DNA of 64,000 nt from Candidatus Gastranaerophilales bacterium (GCA_910587245.1 CAJULX010000009.1:1-64000), one strand, 5' to 3'; counted from the first letter of the stretch, positions 26,572 to 34,554 are shown. Notes: generated from the letters alone by a model not told the origin. Program-made: numbers and translations.

Positions 26572-26613
26572 CTGACGTTTATTGTTACTTGCGCAAGTAA
26601 CAATAAACGTCAG
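26572..26613. repeat. 42-bp perfect palindrome upstream of ssb
   Basis: The left half begins CTGACGTTTATTG and the centre is TTGC|GCAA; all 21 pairs match with no spacer. It lies between the stop of the HDAC-like gene (26630) and the ssb start (26490) on the - strand. It lacks a T-tract on the - strand directly after it, so it is not a typical terminator. Confidence 0.8.
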
Positions 26614-26629
26614 CGGAAATAATATTGTT

Positions 26630-27223
26630 TTAGAGTTTCCAATGCGGCAAAAGATTTTTCTTAACTTCATCAATTGCGATTTTTTGGTCATGGCTTAAAT
26701 AGTTACGAACTATAAGCCCGTCCGTAAAGTCTTTTACTTCAGTTTTTTCTCCGCTCATAGCTTCAATTGTTTTTAGAATACAAAATGACATGTAATTGCC
26801 TTTTCCGCCTTCTAAAATTCCAATTAAACGACCTTCTGCATGCTTATCTGCAACGCTTCTTATCATTTCCGTTAATTTGTAATATCCGTTAGCTGTGATT
26901 TGTTGACGGCAAAGAGGGTCAAATATGTTTGCTGCATATCCCGCAATAAATACAACCAGTTCAGGTTTATATTGCTCGGCTATAGGTAAAATAACATCTT
27001 CAAAGGCTTTGAAATAAGCATCATCTCCGGCACCTGACGGCATTGGAATTACAACATTGTAACCCTTGCCCTTGCCTTTACCGATCCAATCAGCATTTCT
27101 ATCGCAAGCGCAATTTTCTGCCATAGCTCCGGATTGATGAATTTCGGCATATAAAACTTCATCTGTATCATACCAGGCATCTTCAATACCCTTTTTATAA
27201 TGGTTATCAATATCGATAATCAT
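26630..27223 (-). CDS. Half-length histone-deacetylase-like protein, probably inactive
   Basis: The 197 residues match only the C-terminal half of the HDAC/acetylpolyamine amidohydrolase fold. Visible pieces are DIDNHYKKGIEDAWY (the usual D-x-H-H-GNG region), YAEIHQSG, PMPSGAGDDAYFKAFEDVILP, VFIAGYAANIFDPL and ILEGGKGN. Asp6 and His8 keep two metal ligands. The third ligand in AGFDA reads AGYAA (Ala97), and the catalytic Tyr after GG reads Lys141. The N-terminal half with the His-His pair is absent. It overlaps the upstream MBL gene start/stop at 27223. Decay or a repurposed domain are both possible. Confidence 0.65.
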   Translation of the reverse strand: MIIDIDNHYKKGIEDAWYDTDEVLYAEIHQSGAMAENCACDRNADWIGKGKGKGYNVVIPMPSGAGDDAYFKAFEDVILPIAEQYKPELVVFIAGYAANIFDPLCRQQITANGYYKLTEMIRSVADKHAEGRLIGILEGGKGNYMSFCILKTIEAMSGEKTEVKDFTDGLIVRNYLSHDQKIAIDEVKKNLLPHWKL

Positions 27224-27984
27224 TATTCTAAAATTTCATCATCACCGGGCACTGCTACATTGTTTAATTTTAAATTTTTAATATCATCTCTTGTAACTGT
27301 TAAATGGCTTACGGTATCCATGTGGCTTGCAATTATTATTGCATTTGGAATATAATCCGATATTGTTTTAATATCATTGCAATCCATAATTATCTTTTCG
27401 CCGGTAACGGTTGCAGCTCCGCAAGCATTTACGATAACTACATCCGGCTTATATTTATCTAAAGCACATTTTACTTCATTGCAGAAAATTGTATCACCTG
27501 CTAAATAAAGAGTTTTTTCATTTTCGGATTTAAAAATGATACCCATTGAGTCATAAGGCAATCCGACTTGTTCGCAAAGCGGTTTTATAATTTCACGTCT
27601 TCCATGCTGGCAGTCTGTTTTATACAATTTTATACCCGCAAAATCAGACACTTCTTTAATAATCCTTACATCATTAAAGCCTGAGTTTTTGATAATGTTA
27701 AAATCATCTTCCGTTTGAACAAAGAAAGGAATATTTTTATTCAATGCTTTCGCTGCAAACTCATCCCAATGGTCAGGGTGATAATGTGTTAAAATTACGG
27801 CGTCAACGTCAACAATTTCTTCAACAGGAATTGGTAATTCCACTCTTGGTTGTCTTATATGTGAATTGATTCCGGCTTCAAAACCTTCCATATAGTCTTT
27901 TGGCATAAGCCACGGGTCAATTAAAAATCTTTTGTTATTATAAGTGATAATAATTGTGGCATTTCTTATTTGATGAATTTGCAT
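27223..27984 (-). CDS. MBL-fold metal-dependent hydrolase, UlaG-like
   Basis: The 253-residue protein has the metallo-beta-lactamase signature THYHPDHWDEF (HxHxDH, near residue 88) plus later ligand positions DCQHGRREI, YLAGDTIF and ASHMDTVSH. This resembles the UlaG/L-ascorbate-6-phosphate lactonase-like subgroup. The substrate is unknown. It is transcribed divergently from the HxlR-type regulator and is followed without gap by the HDAC-like gene. The regulator probably controls this pair. Confidence 0.82.
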   Translation of the reverse strand: MQIHQIRNATIIITYNNKRFLIDPWLMPKDYMEGFEAGINSHIRQPRVELPIPVEEIVDVDAVILTHYHPDHWDEFAAKALNKNIPFFVQTEDDFNIIKNSGFNDVRIIKEVSDFAGIKLYKTDCQHGRREIIKPLCEQVGLPYDSMGIIFKSENEKTLYLAGDTIFCNEVKCALDKYKPDVVIVNACGAATVTGEKIIMDCNDIKTISDYIPNAIIIASHMDTVSHLTVTRDDIKNLKLNNVAVPGDDEILE

Positions 27985-28042
27985 GATGTTTCTCCTTTAT
28001 GGTATAAAATTATCATATTAGGTGACTTTTTTAAAGAAGGCA

Positions 28043-28068
28043 CTTAAAAGTATTATAGTAACTTTAAG
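28043..28068. promoter_or_regulatory. Imperfect inverted repeat between MBL gene and HxlR regulator
   Basis: CTTAAAAGT (28043-28051) and ACTTTAAG (28061-28068) form a near-perfect dyad in the 98-nt divergent region. Its position fits an HxlR operator. It is AT-rich, so chance is possible. Confidence 0.35.
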
Positions 28069-28082
28069 GGAACTATTCAGCA

Positions 28083-28400
28083 ATGATAACTAAAAAAGAA
28101 CTATTACCTTGTCCTGTTGCAATAACATTACAAATAATCGGTACAAGATGGAAAATTTTAATAATAAAAAATTTATTAGACGGCACAAAACGCTTTTCCG
28201 AACTTAAAAAGGCTGTTTACTGCTCGCAAAAAGTTTTAACCGCAAATTTAAAAGAGTTGGAATCGGATGGTATAATTTCAAGAAAAGTTTATGCGCAAAT
28301 TCCGCCTAAAGTGGAGTATTCCCTGACGGATATCGGAAAAACCCTGAAACCGTTAGTTGAAGATATGGCAAAATGGGGTGAATATTATAGAGATTTATAA
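28083..28400 (+). CDS. HxlR-family winged-helix transcriptional regulator
   Basis: The 105-residue protein has the HxlR hallmarks: CPVAITLQIIGTRWKILIIKNLL (conserved Cys near the N-terminus and GxRWKxLI), FSELKKAV, LTANLKELESDGII and the wing VEYSLTDIGKTL. Such proteins bind palindromes upstream of divergent operons and often sense redox or electrophile stress through the Cys. It is divergent from the MBL/HDAC-like pair, its likely target. It converges on the CHASE2-GGDEF gene with 3 nt between stops. Confidence 0.92.
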   Translation: MITKKELLPCPVAITLQIIGTRWKILIIKNLLDGTKRFSELKKAVYCSQKVLTANLKELESDGIISRKVYAQIPPKVEYSLTDIGKTLKPLVEDMAKWGEYYRDL

Positions 28401-28402
28401 TT

Positions 28403-30214
28403 TTACTCTGTCGGGGTGTCTTCGGGAGCGTCTGATACTACCTGATTTCTGCCGTTTCTTTTTGCAACATAAAGGCATTTATCTGCATATTCTATTAATT
28501 TTTCCGTTGTATCGCCGTTTTCAGGCATGGAGGCAACTCCGAGGCTTATTGTAACATGTGTCCAATCGCCCGTTGCAAGTTCAAATTCCTTATTTCTAAC
28601 GGCTTCGCATATTTTTATTGCTGTTTTTACGGCGTCTTCTTTGTTTGTATTTGTTAAAATAACAGACATCTCTTCGCCGCCGTACCTGCAAGGGATATCG
28701 GTTGAGCGGATATTTCGTTTAATGGTTTGGGCTACCTGTCTTAAAACGGCATCGCCTGATTGGTGCCCGTAGGTATCGTTGAATTTTTTAAAGAAATCAA
28801 TATCTACCATTATTAAAGAAAATACACCGTTATATCTTTTGGCCGTTTGAATATTATTTGTCATCTGCTCCTGAAAATATCTGTGGTTATACATTTCAGT
28901 GAGTCCGTCCGTTACGGCAAGTTTGTATGTATGTTCATAATCGCGCGATGTTATTAAATATTTTACGATATAGGCTATTGCAAAGGTTAAAATACTTAAT
29001 ACAAAAGGTGCGGTTAAATTTACCCAGATATTAAATACACCCATTAAAAGAATTGAAACTATAAAATACCCCGCCTGAAGCGCAAAAAACAGCACGACGG
29101 ATTTTAAGGGAGCTTTAAATTTCATAACTCCGTATCCTGTTAAAAACGCAAGCAGAAGGGATGTTAATATAATACAAAGTACACCTGTCTTTTTAATGAA
29201 ATTATTATCGAGAAGATTGTTTAAAAACGTTGCCTGCACCTCAACACCCGGGAACATATAAGAAACCGGTGTGCTTTTGATATCGGATAGGCTGTTTGCG
29301 GTAACGCCCACAAAAATAATTTTGTTTTTAAAATTATCGTCTAAAAATTTTCTGTCATTTTTTTCCGCGGCGTTTATAACTTTCCACAAAGGAACGTAAT
29401 TGAAGCTCCATTCGGGACCGTACCAGTTTAAAATGACTTTTCCTTCTTTTGTTAAAGGAAGGGTATGGTTTTTATCAAAAACGATTTCGCCGTTTGAATT
29501 CATTTTGAAATTATTTTTATCAATGTTTAAAAAATCAAGCCCTGCAAGGATTGTAAGGTGTTTATAATAAGCACCGTCGTAGTATGAGAAGGGCGGCATT
29601 GTTCTTATTATACCGTCTTTATCCCTTTGGACATTGATTAGCCCTATGTTTTTTGTGCCGTTTAAAATTTCATCAATGATGGGGCGGCAGTTTGAATATG
29701 ATAAGTCAGGATTTTGTTTAATTAAAAAATCGTTTTCAATTGAATTTTGAAGTGCTTCAGGTAATTTCGGCGGAATTCTTACTTCTTTGGGGTAATTATC
29801 AAGATTCATTGAAACATAAACGTTTTTATTGGTATTTACAGCTTTTATGAGTTCCGAATCGGAATTGCCGTCAGATATATATCTTTTTAAAAATAAAAGG
29901 TCAAAAATCATCATATCAGGCTTTGAGGGTTCTAAGCCTGTAATTAATTTTGCCCAGAAAGCTCTCGGTGCAGGCCAGCTTCCGTATTTATCAACAATAT
30001 ATTCATAACTTGCATCGTTTACATCCACAATTACGATTTTATCGGATGTTTTTTTATGCTTTGATACAATATTCTGCCTTAAATCAAATGTTGTATTTTC
30101 TATTTTATTTAAGAAATCTCTTGTTACAGGGATTGAAATTAAATACAAAAACACCCCGAATATTAAAAGGGATGCTGCAATATAGGCAAATTTTATCCAA
30201 ATTTTCTTATTCAT
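28403..30214 (-). CDS. CHASE2-domain diguanylate cyclase
   Basis: This is a 603-residue membrane sensor. It has an N-terminal anchor (AYIAASLLIFGVFLYLI), an extracytoplasmic CHASE2 domain to about residue 320 (DLRQNIVSKHKK; DFLFLKRYISDG-like; KIIFVGVTANSLSD), three transmembrane helices (about 335-425) and a C-terminal GGDEF domain with YNHRYFQEQM, active site RYGGEEM and an RxxD inhibitory I-site (RSTD) five residues before it. It should make cyclic di-GMP from two GTP in response to an external signal. The start overlaps a 61-residue ORF by 8 nt. Confidence 0.9.
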   Translation of the reverse strand: MNKKIWIKFAYIAASLLIFGVFLYLISIPVTRDFLNKIENTTFDLRQNIVSKHKKTSDKIVIVDVNDASYEYIVDKYGSWPAPRAFWAKLITGLEPSKPDMMIFDLLFLKRYISDGNSDSELIKAVNTNKNVYVSMNLDNYPKEVRIPPKLPEALQNSIENDFLIKQNPDLSYSNCRPIIDEILNGTKNIGLINVQRDKDGIIRTMPPFSYYDGAYYKHLTILAGLDFLNIDKNNFKMNSNGEIVFDKNHTLPLTKEGKVILNWYGPEWSFNYVPLWKVINAAEKNDRKFLDDNFKNKIIFVGVTANSLSDIKSTPVSYMFPGVEVQATFLNNLLDNNFIKKTGVLCIILTSLLLAFLTGYGVMKFKAPLKSVVLFFALQAGYFIVSILLMGVFNIWVNLTAPFVLSILTFAIAYIVKYLITSRDYEHTYKLAVTDGLTEMYNHRYFQEQMTNNIQTAKRYNGVFSLIMVDIDFFKKFNDTYGHQSGDAVLRQVAQTIKRNIRSTDIPCRYGGEEMSVILTNTNKEDAVKTAIKICEAVRNKEFELATGDWTHVTISLGVASMPENGDTTEKLIEYADKCLYVAKRNGRNQVVSDAPEDTPTE

Positions 30215-30392
30215 AAACTATATTATAGTTTGAAAATTCCATTTCATCAATGATGTCAAAAACGGGATTTGTATTATGAAATTCAATTTTTATATTGTGG
30301 TGATGCAAAAATTCCATAAGACAATCCGCGGTTTTAAATTCCGGATTTATTGATGAAAGATAATTTAAAAGACATTTTTCGTTTGTGTTCAT
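30207..30392 (-). CDS. Small ORF coupled to the diguanylate cyclase gene
   Basis: A 61-residue hypothetical protein (MNTNEKCLLNYLSS... ending NYNIVYE), acidic, with no recognised family. Its stop overlaps the start of the CHASE2-GGDEF gene by 8 nt, an arrangement typical of translational coupling. This is the main support for it being real. Confidence 0.45.
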   Translation of the reverse strand: MNTNEKCLLNYLSSINPEFKTADCLMEFLHHHNIKIEFHNTNPVFDIIDEMEFSNYNIVYE

Positions 30393-30527
30393 AGGTTAAT
30401 TGTCTTATATTTTTTGAAATTAAAAATCAACCGTTTAGAATAATTTTAACTGTATTTTTTAAGCTGAATGGAGGATATTTGGGAGGGAATTGTTTTTATT
30501 TTTTGAATTTGTTCGGATTTTCTCTCC

Positions 30528-30644
30528 ATAAACTTGTTTTACAAACAGGACACGGTATTCCTCCGGTCAAAGTCCGGCTACGAAGTTCAAAATTAAACAG
30601 CCGACACGAATTTTTAACGGTCCTTTATTGTAAAACAAGTTTAT
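30528..30644. repeat. Structured element, copy 1 (conserved core in a 17-bp perfect inverted repeat)
   Basis: Arms ATAAACTTGTTTTACAA (30528-30544) and its exact reverse complement (30628-30644) flank an 83-nt core (30545-30627). Inside the core AGGAC (30547-30551) pairs with GTCCT (30620-30624), CCGG (30563-30566) pairs with CCGG (30574-30577), and GTTCAAAATT (30585-30594) pairs with AATTTTTAAC (30609-30618; 9 of 10 pairs). The core matches copy 2 at 73 of 83 positions; the arms do not match. It lies between two small - strand ORFs, with no convincing protein of its own. A weak 63-codon frame crosses it at 30479-30670 but is explained by the structure. Confidence 0.8.
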
Positions 30645-30675
30645 TGCAAGAAAATAACAGCATTTTATAGAACGA

Positions 30676-30876
30676 TTAATATTTCGGCACATCTCTTGCG
30701 TATAGTATTTTATAAATTGCATTTACTTTTTCGTGTACATTATCTGCGTATTTTCTTATGTCATTATTGCTGTTATCTTTTAAAGATTTTTTTATAACTT
30801 TTATTGAATCAAGTAAATCAGTAAGATAGAATTCCAGTTCTTCTAATTTCTCAAGGTCGGTCATTTTTTCAGGCAT
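30676..30876 (-). CDS. Small helical protein, unknown
   Basis: A 66-residue charged, probably coiled protein (MTDLEKLEELEFYLTDLLDS... KYADNVHEKVNAIYKIL). It is divergent from the XRE regulator at 31005, with the long inverted repeat between them. Its stop is 32 nt from copy 1 of the structured element. The leucine-rich N-terminal helix suggests oligomerisation. No family recognised. Confidence 0.5.
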   Translation of the reverse strand: MPEKMTDLEKLEELEFYLTDLLDSIKVIKKSLKDNSNNDIRKYADNVHEKVNAIYKILYARDVPKY

Positions 30877-30921
30877 AAAATGGTCCTTTTTGTATCTTTT
30901 TATACGGTCTTTTTCTTTATT

Positions 30922-30967
30922 ATAAATAATTAGTTAAAAAATATCAATTTATTAACTAATTATTTAT
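30922..30967. promoter_or_regulatory. Long inverted repeat, probable operator of the XRE regulator
   Basis: Perfect 16-bp arms (ATAAATAATTAGTTAA 30922-30937 and its complement 30952-30967) are separated by 14 nt. A further TTAGTTAA half-site follows at 30968-30975. It lies in the divergent region 38 nt before the regulator start. The TTAGTTAA half-sites are the likely recognition units. Confidence 0.6.
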
Positions 30968-31004
30968 TTAGTTAATATAGATAAACGTATATTATGACTA
31001 TATT

Positions 31005-31340
31005 ATGTTGAGCTCGAAAGAAAAAATAGGCAGAAATATTAAAAAACTGCGGGTGCTTAAAAATATAAGCCAGGAAAAACTTGCTGAAGCGCTTGGAATA
31101 TCTACACCTGCCGTAAGTAATATTGAAAACGGAAAAACTTTAACTTCACTTCAGACTCTTGAAAATATGGCTGCCGCTCTTGGTGTTCAATTGTATGAAT
31201 TGTTTTTATTTAATAATGAAGTAAAAGAAGATATTCTTTTTAAAAAATTATCAGATAATATTAAAAAACCCAAAATCAAAAATGATGCTGAGAAACTTCT
31301 GATTTTATATCAGGTTTCAGAAAGTCTTTTAAATGATTAA
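31005..31340 (+). CDS. XRE-family HTH transcriptional regulator
   Basis: This 111-residue protein has an N-terminal Cro/C1-type helix-turn-helix (IGRNIKKLRVLKNISQEKLAEALGISTPAVSNIENGKTLTSLQTLENMAAALGV, about residues 8-60) and a short C-terminal helical part (AEKLLILYQVSESLL). It lies downstream of a 16-bp inverted repeat and divergent from a small helical protein. It is followed by the small HTH-like gene. It may control itself, that gene and the subtilase downstream (inferred). Confidence 0.9.
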   Translation: MLSSKEKIGRNIKKLRVLKNISQEKLAEALGISTPAVSNIENGKTLTSLQTLENMAAALGVQLYELFLFNNEVKEDILFKKLSDNIKKPKIKNDAEKLLILYQVSESLLND

Positions 31341-31361
31341 GGTTTGTATAGTTTAACAAAT

Positions 31362-31571
31362 ATGAACAGCAAAAAATATGTAAAAGCATTTTGTAACTCA
31401 GAAGACATCAAATATGATGATGTTGTAAAGATTTTATCCGATAAAACAAGGAAAAACTATACTTATCAATCGCTTAACGGTAAGTTAAATAGAAATACTT
31501 TTACATATGAAGAAGCCTGCATTTTGGCAGATGCTTTAGGATATAATTTAATTCCCGTTAAAAGAAAATAA
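31362..31571 (+). CDS. Small HTH-like protein, paralogue of the one at 22178
   Basis: A 69-residue protein from ATG 31362 (an upstream TTG at 31344 is possible). It shares the K-x-YxxxSLxxKLxR and YEEAxxLAxxLGYxL pattern with the 22178 product, so both are probably one family of minimal DNA-binding proteins. It follows the XRE regulator by 21 nt on the same strand and probably shares its transcript. Confidence 0.6.
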   Translation: MNSKKYVKAFCNSEDIKYDDVVKILSDKTRKNYTYQSLNGKLNRNTFTYEEACILADALGYNLIPVKRK

Positions 31572-31701
31572 TTTTATATGCATAATTCATAAATCAGGCA
31601 CTGTATGAGATTTTTTTGCTTTTATAATTTATTGCCCGCAAAAAATAAAATTTAGATGGTTTAATAAAAGGTGTAAAGATTGTGTTTTAGGATTATAAAT
31701 T

Positions 31702-33120
31702 ATGCTGGGTATTAGTAATACTGCTTTTTTACCTGTTTCGTTCGGTTCTATTGCAAAAAAAGTAAATGTTGTAAACAGAGAAGTTGAAGTTCCCGATTTT
31801 GCAACCGAAGATGGCAAAATAGCAAGAGCGCTTAACCTTCAGGCTGTGTATAATATAAAGACGCATGAAGATTTTATTCCTAAAACAATTTATGAATGTG
31901 ATAGAGAAATAGTAGAATCCGATGAAATTGAAGATAATGCAAAGTGGGTGCCCTGGGTTAATCCTAAAGACGGGAAAATGTATACGGTAATTAAAACAGC
32001 CGATAATGAAGATGGTACAAAAACCGTAAGAGTGCTTGATGAAGACGGTGAACTTGTAAAAGAATGTGATATTAGGCCAAAAAAGATTATTGTTTTGGAT
32101 GATGCAAGATATATTGAGGAGGAAAAAGACCGTTGGTATACTGCAATAAATGGTGATGAATTATCAAGCCATGGCTTTATTGTAGCTTTAATGGCAAAAA
32201 GAAATAATCCGCTTGCTGATGTTGAAATTTTAAATACAAGCGATGATAATCCGTTAGATTATGGGGCAAGGGGAGAAATGATCTTGGAAAATCTCCAAAA
32301 TATAATAGATAGACTAAACGGCGGAGAAAAAATTGATGCAATTAATATGTCTTTTGGGCAAGGATGGAATTTAAGAGAAATATTTGAAGACATGTTTGAT
32401 GAGGATATAAATGTTTGCAACAGAGCTTTTTTTGCAGATTTTATGAAATGCTATGCGCAAAAAATGGATTCATTTTTGTATGAAGAAAGACAGTTGCTGG
32501 AACAAATTACGAAACATGGAACGAGAGTTTTTGTTGCTGCGGGTAATGATGGTAGCGAGTACTATATGAGCTATATAGGAATTGATGGTGTTGAACTTGT
32601 CGGGGGACTTGCTTCTAATGGTAAAGTTTCGCCGCATTCAAGTTCATCAAGACTGACGCCGCATTTTGAAAAATTTGATTATCCACTTGCGTTAAAAAGA
32701 GGGGGTATTAATGTAACAGGTCTTCATGGGGCAGATTTTTCCTATCCTGAATTTTTAAAAAAATATGAAGGAAAAAAACCTGAAGGAAATACGATGACTG
32801 ATGAAGAACATAATGAATTAATTTCTTTGGAATACAGCAAAAGATATGATTATATAAACAAACTTAAAGCTTCCAAAAAAGATAAATTTTTGTTACAGGA
32901 AAATAGAGAATTGACTATAGAAAATAATGGCATACCTGTTTATGGAAGTTTTGATTTTAATATGCCTTTGTATTCTTCATTTAAACATTTGACTGTTGAT
33001 AAAAACGGATATCTTGTACCATATATCCCCGATATGAAATCCGGAACGTCATATGCTTCGCCGACAAGAGCTGCAAAAGTCATGTTAAATGATACAATGC
33101 AGGAAATACTAAACGGATAA
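31702..33120 (+). CDS. Divergent subtilisin-like (S8) serine protease
   Basis: This 472-residue protein keeps the subtilase catalytic set: Asp in IIVLDDARY (133/134), His157 in SSHGFIVALMA, the oxyanion Asn282 in VAAGNDGS and Ser450 in KSGTSYASP. Between His and Asn lies INMSFGQG (the usual NxSxG segment). There is no N-terminal secretion signal; the first ~120 residues are a non-protease region beginning ISNTAFLPVSFGS. A large insertion separates AAGN from GTSYASP (about 160 residues). It follows the XRE and small HTH genes with a 130-nt gap. Substrate unknown; a cytoplasmic or specially exported protease is possible. Confidence 0.75.
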   Translation: MLGISNTAFLPVSFGSIAKKVNVVNREVEVPDFATEDGKIARALNLQAVYNIKTHEDFIPKTIYECDREIVESDEIEDNAKWVPWVNPKDGKMYTVIKTADNEDGTKTVRVLDEDGELVKECDIRPKKIIVLDDARYIEEEKDRWYTAINGDELSSHGFIVALMAKRNNPLADVEILNTSDDNPLDYGARGEMILENLQNIIDRLNGGEKIDAINMSFGQGWNLREIFEDMFDEDINVCNRAFFADFMKCYAQKMDSFLYEERQLLEQITKHGTRVFVAAGNDGSEYYMSYIGIDGVELVGGLASNGKVSPHSSSSRLTPHFEKFDYPLALKRGGINVTGLHGADFSYPEFLKKYEGKKPEGNTMTDEEHNELISLEYSKRYDYINKLKASKKDKFLLQENRELTIENNGIPVYGSFDFNMPLYSSFKHLTVDKNGYLVPYIPDMKSGTSYASPTRAAKVMLNDTMQEILNG

Positions 33121-33125
33121 TATTT

Positions 33126-34424
33126 TTAAGAACCTGCAAGGACTATGGTGAAATCTTTCGCGGCTTTATTTAAGCCGATGGGGTCATATACAGTCTGCTT
33201 ATTTTTTATCTCGGGAACATTTTTCTTCAAACCTACAATTACATCCGTGGGTAAATCGAGATTGTGAATTGCTATATGGTCGTGTCCGAGTTTTGCCGCA
33301 GGTTTCATATTTACATTCATTCCGATATTTTCAAGAGATTGTTTAATTTCAGCAGCCTTTGATTCCATATTCGGTGTATATAAAATACCAACGGAAACAG
33401 GACCGTTTAAGGCTTTCGGCTTATCTCTGTAAACCAGTCTGTTTATAATATCCTGGGTTTTTTCGGGGTCTAAAATCCAATAGCTTATACTTCCTCTTTG
33501 AGAGGGCGAACCGGGGAGCGTTGCCACCTGAACGGTTGTCATATCAATACTTTTAGCTAAAGCAGCATATTGAGATAATTCATAAACAGATAAATCCGTT
33601 AAAATGTATTTAGGCATTACTTTTAATACTTCGGGGATTTTTACAAGAACCTGCGGGTCTTTCATTCTGGCACCGAGCGCATTAAAGAACCACTGCTGGC
33701 GTCTTATTCTGCCTATATCGCCCAGTGCATCTTTTCTAAAGCGCATATATCCTTCGGCTTCTTTTCCCGTTAACACCCTGTCGCCTTTTGGCAGGTTGAT
33801 ATGAAGATTTCCCGCAGAATCGTTATAATACATATCCTGCTCAATATAAATAGGAAGTCCGCCTATTGTATCTATAAATTTAACAAGCCCCTGATTTGAT
33901 AAAACTATATAATGGTGTACGCGCACGCCGAAAGTTTCTTCAACTGTTTTTACGGTTAAATTTATACCGCCGTATGCGAAAGCGTGGTTGATTTTATCGG
34001 GTTTTGTTCTGTCTGCAATGTAAACTTTACTGTCTCTCGGGATAGAAATTACGTTAACATTTTTTCCATGCGGAGCAATACTTACAAGAAGCATAGCATC
34101 AGAGCGGTTTCCTTTAAAAGGGTCGCCTTCATTTTCCGCAGCATCTACGCCCATAACAAGTATATTCTGCCTTTTTGGAGAGAAAGGCAAAGAAAATTCA
34201 ATTCTTTTATCGGGGTCTGAAACAGTTTGTGCCAATGAACCGACATCGGTAAAAAAGTTCATAACTTCGCTTCTGTACAGCACAACTGCGATAACGGCAA
34301 GGATTAAAAAGCTTCCGAAGAAAGATTTAAAGAAGCTTCCTGCCATATTTTGATTTGAAGTTCTCCTCCTAACCGGTTTTATTGCCGGCCGGTATGCGTT
34401 TTTTGGATCATATAACTGATTCAT
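33126..34424 (-). CDS. LytR-CpsA-Psr (LCP) family protein with LytR_C tail
   Basis: LCP proteins transfer polyprenyl-linked glycopolymers to the cell wall. The 432 residues have one N-terminal membrane helix (FFGSFLILAVIAVVLY, about 32-47), then the LCP domain: NILVMGVDAAENEG, RSDAMLLVSIAPHGKNVNVISIPRDSKVYI and INHAFAYGG, with the Arg and Asp pyrophosphate-binding residues. The C-terminal ~90 residues (VSVGILYTPNMESKAAEIKQSL) look like a LytR_C domain. The gene converges on the subtilase with 5 nt between stops. Confidence 0.9.
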   Translation of the reverse strand: MNQLYDPKNAYRPAIKPVRRRTSNQNMAGSFFKSFFGSFLILAVIAVVLYRSEVMNFFTDVGSLAQTVSDPDKRIEFSLPFSPKRQNILVMGVDAAENEGDPFKGNRSDAMLLVSIAPHGKNVNVISIPRDSKVYIADRTKPDKINHAFAYGGINLTVKTVEETFGVRVHHYIVLSNQGLVKFIDTIGGLPIYIEQDMYYNDSAGNLHINLPKGDRVLTGKEAEGYMRFRKDALGDIGRIRRQQWFFNALGARMKDPQVLVKIPEVLKVMPKYILTDLSVYELSQYAALAKSIDMTTVQVATLPGSPSQRGSISYWILDPEKTQDIINRLVYRDKPKALNGPVSVGILYTPNMESKAAEIKQSLENIGMNVNMKPAAKLGHDHIAIHNLDLPTDVIVGLKKNVPEIKNKQTVYDPIGLNKAAKDFTIVLAGS

Positions 34425-34554
34425 GAATTTGTTACTCTTGTTTTTAAATTAAAAACTTTGGTTCATCAAAAAAATTATACTTTAAAAATAATCAGTTGCA
34501 AAACAAATTAATTAAATGTTACCATTTTACATGTAAATAAAAGGATTTTATTAA

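Noticed and set aside
26572..26613. 42-bp palindrome as a third copy of the structured element
   Set aside because: Only TTTATTGT is shared with the element's right junction, and the 83-nt core is absent. Eight AT-rich bases can match by chance.
30479..30670. 63-codon reading frame over copy 1 of the structured element
   Set aside because: The frame covers the arms and core of a nucleic-acid structure. The corresponding region of copy 2 contains stops in the same frame, and no protein family was recognised.
31005..33120. XRE-HTH-subtilase region as a prophage or toxin-antitoxin locus
   Set aside because: No integrase, phage structural gene, att-like direct repeat or recognisable toxin is visible. 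It is left as an uncharacterised regulator-protease unit.
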